In this document: positions 20,110 through 30,540 of the stretch, piece after piece
How positions within the stretch are numbered: position 1 is the stretch's first letter
How the letters are laid out: each line of letters starts with the position of its first letter
From: Cherax quadricarinatus
Lineage: Eukaryota; Arthropoda; Malacostraca; Decapoda; Parastacidae
Assembly (NCBI RefSeq): GCF_038502225.1
Contig: NC_091341.1
Span: 5,513,025-5,577,024, forward strand
Direction of reading: 5' to 3'
DNA: 64,000 nt
Program-made: the position numbers and the translations under genes
The notes under the pieces: model-generated
The model's input: only the letters and a program-made list of their open reading frames with translations
Database searches by the model: none
What the model was told of the DNA's origin: nothing

Positions 20110-20519
20110 AATGCAATAACTTGTGACTACCACTTATGATTAACTTCTAATATATTATGACAGCTTCATTAATATCTTATGCCACACTCTGTACTCTTCA
20201 TTTAGAATGCAATGAGGTAGAGTGGGCTGGGTTTATGGAATACTGAGATACTTTCTCTGGTCATGCAGCGACCGAAACTCATCTAGCCGTACCAGTGATC
20301 TAGACATAGTCAAAGCTTATTAGTTTTGCTCAAAGAGACTTTGTGTACTGATGACCGCTGCTTCAAAGCAGACCAATAAGTCTGCTTTGGTCTGTTGGTC
20401 TATTGGTCTGTTTGATGATGAGTTCTGCATCTTTTATGAGCTAAGGTATGATTGATTGTCTCTGTGTAAAACAAGGGCATTCATGAGGGTATGAGTTCCG
20501 TAAGTATATTGGTGCTTTA
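20110..20519. other. No recognisable feature
   Basis: Non-coding; a short TCTGCTTTGGTCTGTTGGTC-type internal repetition near 20380-20415 is the only structure seen. Confidence 0.3.
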
Positions 20520-20708
20520 TTATCCTGGTTTTGATATGTGAAGTTGTTCCTCTTTAAGTGATTTGTCACATTCAGCACATGGAATGGAGTTGATTCCATT
20601 CGTGATGTTTCTGAAGTTGTTGTATCCTGATCTAGTTAAGTTCCATGTGGCTTTGGCTATGACACCCGCAATGTTGGTGCCACTTTTATTCAATGTTTCT
20701 GTGGCCAT
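20520..20708 (-). pseudogene. Possible Penelope-like element GIY-YIG endonuclease relic
   Basis: A 62-residue minus frame contains NLTRSGYNNFRNITNGINS followed by IPCAECDK. Penelope-like elements carry a C-terminal GIY-YIG endonuclease whose start often reads G-x-x-x-IPC-x-x-C-x-K followed by YIGET. Here the YIGET part is missing and an LKEEQLHISK segment follows, as if a small deletion occurred. Upstream sequence (to about 21200, minus strand) shows broken frames only. Identification rests on one motif and is tentative, but it matters because Penelope-like elements are known carriers of hammerhead ribozymes. Confidence 0.4.
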
Positions 20709-21274
20709 ATTTTCTGTACGGAAAAGGAAAGGTTAGTTAGTATCGTCAGCGTCTTCAGGTTGGCTAAGTATTCCCTGAGTCTACACTTTCGAATGAAGTG
20801 TGAATGAAATTGAAATATGAAGAAAATTTCACTGATATTGCAACATTCACGAATAAATTATGGTGCAAATTATGTAAGCTCTCAAGAAGCCAATTAGAAC
20901 ACCACCACATTCTAAAACCTTGGCCATCTTTGCTCACATAGTTGTGGAGAAACGTCTACATACCTAAAATCGTCACTAATCTATTCAACGGGACACTGTT
21001 CAACACAGAAAACCAAAGTCTTGCGTCTAGGATTGCAATTCGGCATTTGCATCCGTAATCCATTCCGAATATCAAAAAATGACACAAAACTACATATTCA
21101 ATGATTAGGATATCAATGTTTCATACAAAGTATGCTTACTACTGCAATACCAGATATATAGAGGAACATGAGACCTCATGTATCACTACCTAGCTTTTGT
21201 AAACCTCACCAAACTCCACATTAATTTTATTTCTTCGCTTTCGATAAGGTGTTCTACAGACAGAAATTTGGCTT
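20709..21274. other. Possible extension of the Penelope-like relic
   Basis: Minus frames here are interrupted by stops and show no motif that I can name with confidence. Confidence 0.25.
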
Positions 21275-21276
21275 AG

Positions 21277-22636
21277 CTATGGAGTAACCAATACGAACGG
21301 TCCTGGCACGGCTATGAAGTAACCAATACGAACGGTCCTGGCATGGCTATGAAGTAACCAATAAGAACGGTCCTGGCATGGCTATGAAGTAACCAATAAG
21401 AACGGTCCTGGCATGGCTATGAAGTAACCAATAGGAACGGTCCTGGCATGGCTATGAGGTAACCAATAAGAACGGTCCTGGCATGGCTATGAAGTAACCA
21501 ATAAGAACGGTCCTGGCATGGCTATGGAGTAACCAATAAGAACGGTCCTGGCATGGCAATGGAGTAACCAATAAGAACGGTCCTGGCATGGCTAAGGAGT
21601 AACCAATAAGAACGGTCCTTGCATGGCTATGGAGTAACCAATAAGAACGGTCCTGGCATGGCTATGAAGTAACCAATAAGAATGGTCCTGGCATGGCTAT
21701 GGAGTAACCAATAAGAACGGTCCTGGCATGGCTATGGAGTAACCAATAAGAACGGTCCTGGCATGGCTATGAAGTAACCAATAAGAACGGTCCTGGCATG
21801 GCTATGAAGTAACCAATACGAACGGTCCTGGCATGGCTATGAAGTAACCAATAAGAACGGTCCTGGCATGGCTGTGGAGTAACCAATACGAACGGTCCTG
21901 GCATGGCTATGGAGTAACCAATACGAACGGTCCTGGCATGGCTATGAAGTAACCAATACGAACGGTCCTGGCATGGCTATGGAGTAACCAATACGAACGG
22001 TCCTGGCATGGCTATGGAGTAACCAATAAGAACGGTCCTGGCATGGCTATGGAGTAACCAATAAGAACGGTCCTGGCATGGCTATGGAGTAACCAGTAAG
22101 AACGGTCCTGGCATGGCTATGGAGTAACCAGTAAGAACGGTCCTGGCATGGCTATGGAGTAACCAGTAAGAACGGTCCTGGCATGGCTATGGAGTAACCA
22201 ATAAGAACGGTCCTGGCATGGCTATGGAGTAACCAATAAGAACGGTCCTGGCATGGCTATGAGGTAACCAATAAGAACGGTCCTGGCATGGCTATGGAGT
22301 AACCAATAAGAACGGTCCTGGCATGGCTATGGAGTAACCAATAAGAACGGTCCTGGCATGCCTATGGAGTAACCAATAAGAACGGTCCTGGCATGGCTAT
22401 GAGGTAACCAATAAGAACGGTCCTGGCATGGCTATGGAGTAACCAATAAGAACGGTCCTGGCATGGCTATGGAGTAACCAATAAGAACGGTCCTGGCATG
22501 GCTATGGAGTAACCAATAAGAACGGTCCTGGCATGGCTATGGAGTAACCAATAAGAACGGTCCTGGCATGGCTGTGAAGTAACCAATAAGAACGGTCCTG
22601 GCATGGCTATGGAGTAACCAATAAGAACGGTCCTGG
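21277..22636. repeat. 35-bp satellite array, about 39 copies
   Basis: Unit of exactly 35 bp: GGCTATGGAGTAACCAATAA then GAACGGTCCTGGCAT. Differences are mostly single-base (AAG/GAG, AATAAG/AATACG/AGTAAG). Each unit carries a CCAAT pentamer, giving about 39 evenly spaced CCAAT boxes. Confidence 0.95.
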
Positions 22637-23477
22637 CCAATCTGTACACGGAGCAACTAGATGTAAAAAAATTTCCCTATCACGATGTCCTCGTGATCAT
22701 ACCAAGGAGATATAATCGTGAGAACTTTAACAAAATTTGGAAGAATCTGCCAAAACATTTTCAATTGAAGAGACATCATCTTCCCTTTCCTGTACGCCAA
22801 ACTCATCAAATAATTAGCAAATAATTAGCTTGTATACATTGCTTCTCTCATCACAAGACAGTTATACGTGGTATTTTTATTAAATACATCTCGAGAGCTT
22901 ACAGAATTTGAAGCCCTGAATTCCATGAAGAATGTTACACTGTCAATGACATTGTCCGCTCTATATTTGCTCTATTCACTTTAATGGGGATTTTAGACAA
23001 CGGCCCCATGGAATATTTACCACACCTACAGAGGATTCTGATAGCTACAGCTGTCTCATCCTCCCCCATTCCCAAGCGAACATTAGTCATCAGTACATAA
23101 AGTACCAACCTGTGGTACCTCTGACGTTGTCAAGTCAGTGAAGCTTTACCAACCTGTGACAAGATGTCATACGAACTCCTATTACTGAGACACTCACCAT
23201 CGCCCCAGGAACCTGGCGGTCACTACATACACAACAGATTCCTGATAAAGCGACATCCCAGCCTACCAAAACAGCAAGACCCTACCTGCTACCCTGAAAT
23301 CTGACCTTCATTACAAGCACCTTACATTCACATCATCTTTTAATCGTACCTTTTGGAGTATTTGGAGTTCAGTAATAGTTATTAAGGGCGTAATTATCGT
23401 ACCTGACCTGTTTAGTTGTTTTGTGATGATGATCACATGCCAGCATCCGTTGTCTGGTGACAAGTGTGTATTGTATC
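22637..23477. other. No recognisable feature
   Basis: Non-repetitive sequence with no ORF of note. Nothing recognised over about 840 bp. Confidence 0.3.
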
Positions 23478-23600
23478 CAGCTGGCCCAGTGGCTAACGCG
23501 TCGGTCTGGAGTTTTATGAGTCTCTAACCGCGAGTTCTATCTCCACCCGTGGTATGGTTTGTTTGCAATCGTGTTATTACGATTTCGTGAGTCATGTGTG
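23478..23600 (+). mobile_element. tRNA-derived SINE, single orientation
   Basis: CAGCTGGCCCAGTGGCTAAC (A-box region), GTCTGGAGTTTTATGAGTC, GCGAGTTCTATCTCC (decayed B box), GGTATGGTTTGTTTGC, then the tail ATCGTGTTATTACGATTTCG and GAGTCA. Unlike the copies at 9.8, 41.4 and 54.9 kb it is not folded back. Confidence 0.8.
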
Positions 23601-23689
23601 TGTGTTAGCGACTTGCCAATTATCAAAGCCACTTGTCGATAGGCACTTGACCTGCTTGTGTGAGTGTGTATGTGTGGGTATGAGTGTAT

Positions 23690-24925
<1,236 letters not shown>

Positions 24926-24937
24926 GTATGCATAAAT

Positions 24938-24944
<7 letters not shown>

Positions 24945-24997
<53 letters not shown>

Positions 24998-24998
24998 A
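24945..24998. repeat. (GA)n and G run
   Basis: GA dinucleotides to about 24988, then a run of G. Confidence 0.9.
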
Positions 24999-25029
24999 AG
25001 GCTGCCTTGCTTTAAAGGAGAGTCATATT

Positions 25030-25293
25030 GAATGTTACTTTGCTGTTGGAGTGTGAGCAAAGTAACATTTATGAAGGGGTTCAGGGAAACCGGCAGGCCG
25101 GACTTGAGTCCTGGAGATGGGAAGTACAGTGCCTGCACTCTGAAGGAGGGGTGTTAATGTTGCAGTTTAAAAACTGTAGTGTAAAGCACCCTTCTGGCAA
25201 GACAGTGATGGAGTGAATGATGGTGAAAGTTTTTCTTTTTCGGGCCACCCTGCCTTGGTGGGAATCGGCCAGTGTGATAATAAAAAAAATAAA
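25030..25293 (+). mobile_element. LINE 3' end, same family as 17.6 and 34.1 kb
   Basis: GTTGGAGTGTGAGCAAAGTA, TCAGGGAAACCGGCAGGC, GAAGGAGGGGTGTTAATGTT, CAAGACAGTGATGGAGTGAA, CACCCTGCCTTGGTGGGAAT, ending GATAATAAAAAAAATAAATA. Plus orientation, A-rich tail. Strongly 5' truncated. Confidence 0.75.
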
Positions 25294-25425
25294 TAATGTT
25301 ATAAAATACAGACAAGTTGATAATTAAGACACATGTGCAACAGTTGGATAACTTTGTTGTTGCAGACCACAACAGCTGAGGGACTGACCACCTCAAACAA
25401 TTTCTCCAAGATTAATGGACTGATT
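25294..25425. repeat. Decayed family B repeat
   Basis: GACAAGTTGATAATTAAGAC and ACACATGTGCAACAGTTGGA match the left end of the family B foldback at 26.0 kb, but the ribozyme segment is lost. Confidence 0.45.
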
Positions 25426-26071
25426 ACATCAATATGCCTACAATTCATTCTCCTCTGTATCACGACCTCCAACTGACTTTGCAGTGTGTAGTCACAGTAG
25501 CTCCTACTCGCGTCATCAGTCTCCCTACGATTCCCGTTGGGGAGGGGAACCTCTACCTGGTCGACGATATTCGCACATCGTGTTAAGATCAAACCAGCCA
25601 GTGGTATAAATGATTCCACTAAACTATCACTTGCTGCCGCTATAAGAACCTGCCTACATCTTAAATTCACAGCGATCCACTCACTCAAGGACTCCTTTAT
25701 TGTCGTCTATGCCGACGACAATGAAGTAGCTAAACTTATGGACGACACTGCAATGACTACATTGCGAGACCGACAATTCAACATATCACCGTCTCCCTCC
25801 TTGCTGACGAAACGTTCAGTTTTTGTTAAACAATTGGATAAGATAATCACATCCTTACCAACGGATGAACTGAAGACCTCTATCGAAGAACAACACACCT
25901 GGGCCTCTGTAGACACCATCACACGAATTCCCAATGCTTCTTCTATGATCAAAATCACCTTTGCAAATATATATATGGCTACCCAAGAGCTCTCTAATAG
26001 TTGTGTACGAAATGGTATATAATACCGACAAGATGAGAGTAAGACACATGTGCAACATCTGGGTATCTTTA

Positions 26072-26110
26072 TTGTAGACGTTTCGCCATCCAGTGGCTTT
26101 ATCAATACAA
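26072..26110 (-). ncRNA. Hammerhead-ribozyme-like motif, family B, left arm
   Basis: Minus-strand mirror of 26121-26159; stem I TTGTA/TACAA, core TTGATAA plus A, stem II GCCA/TGGC, GAAACGTC all present. Confidence 0.65.
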
Positions 26111-26120
26111 ATTCTAGGAT

Positions 26121-26159
26121 TTGTATTGATAAAGCCACTGGATGGCGAAACGTCTACAA
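26121..26159 (+). ncRNA. Hammerhead-ribozyme-like motif, family B, right arm
   Basis: TTGTA 26121-26125, TTGATAA 26126-26132, extra A, GCCA-CTGGA-TGGC 26134-26146, GAAAC-GT-C 26147-26154, TACAA 26155-26159. Five base pairs in stem I and four in stem II, with a GUC cleavage triplet. Downstream comes ATAAAGATACCCAGATGTTG, shared with families A and C in outline (AATAAA, then TTGCA, then a TGTGTC-like end). Confidence 0.65.
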
Positions 26160-27534
26160 TAAAGATACCCAGATGTTGCACATGTGTCTTACTCTCAGCT
26201 CTCTAATAGACTAGCTATCTCGTATTACCACATACATCCACGCCACATAGAACCTGAACGTTTCGCCCTTGTCTCTCCCTGTTGGACCTGTTACTCTTAT
26301 CAACACTCAACCAAGGACTGTCCCATTAAAGACAAAAAGTTCTGTTCTACCTGTTCTACCTGTACCACCACCAATGCCACTCCAATATGTCTTAACTGCA
26401 AGGGTACTCATCATACCCTTGCAGCTAAATGCCCACCACTAAAAGAAATAATGTCGAAAAAGAATTAAAGAATAGCCCCAAATCGCCGACATATGCCGCC
26501 ATTTCTAAACTCCAGTCGGACACCAACAGAATTCTACAAGCCACACGGCAGTCATCTCCATCCAGCAGTTCCCTCTCTGCACTCCCTGACGCTGCTCCCT
26601 CCCGTGATGTATGCACACCTTGCAAATGTAGCAAACCCAGGCACATTCAACACTACAATTAACGAACTATTCCGTCTTAACACTATGCCGTCATTCAACT
26701 GTCCTGACTCGCCAACATCACAGGACTTCCTCAGGATTATCCCAAACATCGTTAACTTCACATCAACTTCAGGCCCAAATCCTGACTTTGCCCCAAAAAC
26801 ACTCCTGAACCACCCGCAATGACCACTACCACCTCTCAACAGCCACCAACAACCAGCTAGACTGTAAATACTCTCGACTCCCAGCCTCCTCTCGACACAA
26901 TCACAGCTGAAACAACTGAACAAGAATTTTCTGACGAATCTGCCGACGAGGCAGATAGCGACGACTCCAGGACACCATCTTGGGAAAACCTTACTTTCTA
27001 CACCTCTCCCTCGAATGCTGACACCATGACCTGCTCTGAACTCTACAAAGGCCTCGGTGATGGAACAGTCAAGTATGCCTGCGAATCACCTCTTCACTTC
27101 ACACTCACACAAGTTCTGGTGTTCATCAAGCGCCTTCGTTTCACTTTTTCCAACAACACAACACTACCACCTCTCCAGGAGCAGCTTCAAGAAGTTTGCA
27201 AATAGCTCCACTGCAAACATGCCTTCTCAACTACTAAAATAACTCCCACATATCTACTGCCCTCTGAGAGTCCTACCTGCCTGCCCTCTCCTGGGACCTG
27301 GAAACTTCCAGCTCTCAAGACCTCACCTACCACGAGACTGTTGCATACACAGCTTACTCTCTTCCCGTTTTTTCTCCAAGTCTGTCCCATGATTGCCTTA
27401 GCCGCTGGGTCAAGCCCTGGCTCTGTTTCTACGACAAAGAACACTCCTCTCCAGCGCTATTCTTCGTCTGTCCCGTCTTTCCCGCTCATCCCATTGGGAT
27501 CTTACCTGCACTTGTTCGTTCGTTCCTCTGTATC

Positions 27535-27571
27535 TGACTGATGAAGCCTACAGCGTAGGCGCAATGTTTCA
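27535..27571 (+). ncRNA. Damaged hammerhead-like motif, family C
   Basis: TGA (stem I), canonical CTGATGA core at 27538-27544, extra A, GCCTAC-AGC-GTAGGC (6-bp stem II), then GCAATGTT instead of GAAACGTT, then TCA pairing with TGA. The A13-equivalent is C, so catalysis is probably lost. Confidence 0.55.
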
Positions 27572-27744
27572 ACAATAAAAAAAATACCCAACTATTTCAT
27601 TTCTGTCTTAGTCATTAAGTCATATTGATTGTGCACCTCCCCATGACTTCAAAAAGTTCTACTAAGAGTCATGAGATGTCACCGTAAGAACCATGTCTTG
27701 TTACTGTGCCTTTATTGTCATACTTGTAAATAAATGAGCAAACA

Positions 27745-27821
27745 AATGAACACAATACACAAATAACCTGCACATAGGAAGAACTAATGACGTTTCGGTC
27801 CGACTTGGACCATTAAGTAGC

Positions 27822-27822
<1 letters not shown>
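27745..27822 (-). repeat. Family D hammerhead-like repeat
   Basis: Minus strand: TTAAT, GGTCCAAGTCGGACC, GAAACGTCATTAG, ending CAGGTTATTTGTGTATTGT. The usual CGTCGTC is shortened. Confidence 0.55.

Positions 27823-27898
<76 letters not shown>
27823..27898. repeat. (CA)n microsatellite
   Basis: About 76 bp of CA following the family D repeat. Confidence 0.95.
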
Positions 27899-27900
<2 letters not shown>

Positions 27901-28004
27901 TGTGAAATCCGGGTGAAAGTTCCCCCTTAGGCGACACAAAACTTTTGCTATGAAATAAATAGTCATGAGCGTGGACCCTGGACTGTCGGGACAAGTTTTG
28001 TTGG

Positions 28005-28005
<1 letters not shown>

Positions 28006-28067
<62 letters not shown>
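28006..28067. repeat. (TG)n microsatellite with degenerate TG/TGCG extension
   Basis: TG run followed to about 28150 by imperfect TGTG/TTTGCG repetition. Confidence 0.9.
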
Positions 28068-28068
<1 letters not shown>

Positions 28069-28149
28069 TGTGTTTGTATGTGTGCGTGTGTGTGTTTGCG
28101 TGTGCGTGTTTGCGTGGGTGTTTGCGTGTGTGTGTTTGCGTGTGTGTGT

Positions 28150-28548
28150 GTGTTAGCGTGCCCCTGTGTGAGTGTAGTACCAGTGTTACCGATGCTTCCC
28201 ACAGGGTGTGTTAGCGTGTCCCTGTGTGAGTGTAGTACCAACGTTACCGATGCTTCACACAGTGTGAGTTAGCGTGCCCCTGTGTGAGTGTAGTACCAAC
28301 GTTACCGATGCTTCACACAGTGTGAGTTAGCGTGCCCCTGTGTGAGTGTAGTACCAACGTTACCGATGCTTCACACAGTGTGAGTTAGCGTGCCCCTGTG
28401 TGAGTGTAGTACCAACGTTACCGATGCTTCACACAGTGTGAGTTAGCGTGCCCCTGTGTGAGTGTAGTACCAACGTTACCGATGCTTCACACAGTGTGAG
28501 TTAGCGTGCCCCTGTGTGAGTGTAGTACCAACGTTACCGATGCTTCAC
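28150..28548. repeat. 58-bp tandem repeat, about 7 copies
   Basis: TTAGCGTG recurs at 28153, 28211, 28269 and onward every 58 bp, each copy carrying CCCTGTGTGAGTGTAGTACC and ACGTTACCGATGCTTC. Later copies look identical, so the array is homogenised. Confidence 0.93.
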
Positions 28549-28924
28549 ACTGGGAAACTCGCACTTCACTTCGCAGCTTAAATTCCCAGCTGACAGAACT
28601 TTGCTTTGCTGTTTTACGAGACAAAATTTTGTTGGTATCAGTTAACATTTTTTATTATTCAGAGAGCAATTTCATTTTACTATTATTTTTTCCTCCAAAG
28701 TGTGATACTTGCGTTGACTCACTGAGTTTATGTTTTTTTTTCTCCTGGCTATAATGTTTCTGTTCTATAACTTCAGAATGCCTTTTCAGATCGACTTCAA
28801 ACTTTAAACAAAAAATAAAAATATAGAGAGCAAAGTATGTAGCTGAACCCTAGTGATAGTAAATGCTTTATTTTAGAGTAGTAAAGAATAGGACTAGGAA
28901 TCAATAAATAGCCGACGCTATGCA
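28549..28924. other. No recognisable feature
   Basis: AT-rich. A CAGATCGACTTCAAACTTT phrase near 28787 resembles the ancient repeat of 16.6-20.1 kb. Confidence 0.3.
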
Positions 28925-30057
28925 TTGATTCAGGAATAGTTACGAAATGACCCAAAGTGGATGAATAATAGGCTCAAATATCTACTAGGGCATAAGAAAG
29001 GAATTTATAGGCGTATCAAAAGAGGTGAGGGTCATCTTATGAATCAGTATATTGATATTAAGAGGGACATTAAAAAGGGGATAAGAAAAGCTAAAAGGGA
29101 CTATGAAATTAAAGTTGCTAGGGATTCTAAAACTAACCCAAAAAGTTTTTTCCAGGTCTATAGAACAAAAGTCAGAGATAAGATAGGTCCCCTTAAAAAT
29201 AACTATGGGCATCTTACTGACAAAGAGAATGAAATGTGCTCGATTTTAAATAATTATTTTCTCTCAGTTTTTACACAGGAAGACACTAACAATATTCCAG
29301 TAATTAATTTTTATAGTGGGCTAGAAGAAGATAAATTATGTAACATCACAGTCACTAGTGAAATGGTTGTGAAGCAGATAGACAGACTGAAGCAAAATAA
29401 GTCGCCGGGTCCTGATGAGGTTTTTTCAAGGGTTCTTAAGGAATGCAAAATGGAACTCTGTGAACCATTAACTAATATTTTTAATTTCTCTCTTCAAACA
29501 GGTGTAGTGTCTGATATGTGGAAGATGGCTAATGTAATTCCTATTTTTAAAACGGGACAAGTCGTTACCGTCAAATTACCGTCCAATAAGCCTGACCTCA
29601 ATTGTAGGCAAATTACTAGAGTCAATTATAGCTGATATTATAAGAAGCCATCTCGATAAGCATAGCTTGATTAATGATACTCAGCATGGATTCACAAGAG
29701 GCCGGTCTTGTCTAACTAATTTATTAACTTTCTTCAGTAAAGCTTTTGAGGCTGTTGACCACGATAAAGAGTTTGATATTATTTACTTAAATTTTAGTAA
29801 GGCTTTTGATAGAGTTCCGCACCAAAGACTGTTAAAGAAAGTGGCAGCTCATGGCATTGGGGGAAAAGTGCTCTCATGGATCGAGTCATGGCTCACAGAC
29901 AGGAAGCAGAGAGTGTCCATAAATGGGGTTAAATCCGAGTGGGGATCTGTAACAAGTGGCGTTCCTCAGGGATCAGTCTTGGGCCCGTTGTTGTTTATAA
30001 TATATATCAATGATGTAAAGTAAAAGGACACAAGTGCAACTAATGCGACATTTATTG

Positions 30058-30094
30058 TGGCAACGTTTCGCTCTCCAGGAGCTTTATCAAGCCA
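30058..30094 (-). ncRNA. Hammerhead-ribozyme-like motif, family A, left arm
   Basis: Minus strand TGGC at 30091-30094 and GCCA at 30058-30061 pair; core TTGATAA plus A, stem II GCTC/GAGC and GAAACGTT are intact. Confidence 0.6.
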
Positions 30095-30181
30095 TTACAA
30101 ACAATACATGGACACAGAGGGTATATAAAGGCTCAGAGTGAGGTGAATACTAGTGAGGTACCATTTCGTTGTTCACTAGTG

Positions 30182-30236
<55 letters not shown>

Positions 30237-30385
30237 TGACAAAAGTAATACAATATGGTAGAGCAATTAATTCGTACATGAGTAAAAGGATATAAAAGCT
30301 ATTACTTGGGTAACATAACATAGCTTTTATATCCTTTTACTCATGTACGAATTAATTGCTCTACCATATTGTATTACTTTTGTCA

Positions 30386-30416
<31 letters not shown>

Positions 30417-30503
30417 CACTAGTGAACAACGAAATGGTACCTCACTAGTATTCACCTCACTCTGAGCCTTTATATACCCTCTGTGTCCATGTATTGTTTG
30501 TAA

Positions 30504-30540
30504 TGGCTTGATAAAGCTCCTGGAGAGCGAAACGTTGCCA
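30504..30540 (+). ncRNA. Hammerhead-ribozyme-like motif, family A, right arm
   Basis: Identical to the 19918-19954 motif; TGGC 30504-30507 and GCCA 30537-30540 form stem I. Confidence 0.6.

Larger units (their letters stand above)
16590..20110. repeat. Ancient diverged satellite or long repeat family
   Basis: Similar phrases recur every few hundred bases at changing divergence: a CGGCTTCAAACTTTCAG-like phrase, then GTGTCC(A/G)ACTCAG(G/A)AGGAAGTTG, then AAATTGTTACTGAAATG, then ACCAATCTG/TTTGCTAA. Instances are near 16.62, 16.88, 18.0, 18.37, 18.5, 19.0, 19.2, 19.45, 19.56, 19.68 and 20.04 kb. The region hosts a LINE relic, a 32-bp array and a foldback element. No precise period can be fixed by eye. 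Confidence 0.45.
26001..26196 (-). mobile_element. Foldback retroposon, family B, 196 bp, with 13-bp target duplication
   Basis: Palindrome 26035-26196 with its centre near 26115, plus a 34-nt tail on the left (26001-26034) that contains GGTATATAATACC, a small hairpin. AGCTCTCTAATAG occurs at 25988-26000 and 26197-26209, an exact 13-bp duplication. It interrupts a LINE ORF1 frame. Both arms hold an intact hammerhead-like motif, only 10 bp apart on opposite strands. Confidence 0.85.
25430..27535 (+). pseudogene. LINE ORF1 (gag-like, zinc-knuckle) relic, interrupted by a foldback element
   Basis: Plus-strand frames 25537-25999 and 26207-26468 form one gag-like ORF1 split by a 196-bp insertion. 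The second part has three Cys-rich knuckles: CWTCYSYQHSTKDC, CSTCSTC and CLNCKGTHHTLAAKC, typical of ORF1 proteins that coat LINE RNA. After 26468 the reading frame breaks repeatedly (frames at 26429, 26493 and 27057 carry Pro/Ser/Thr-rich pieces). No RT follows; 27341-27535 is unassigned. Family likely jockey/I/CR1 group but unresolved. Confidence 0.65.

Noticed and set aside
21277..22636. Could the 35-bp array be a CRISPR array?
   Set aside because: Units abut with no unique spacers, no cas genes are present, and the context is eukaryotic. The same reasoning excludes the 28-, 32-, 58- and 23-bp arrays.
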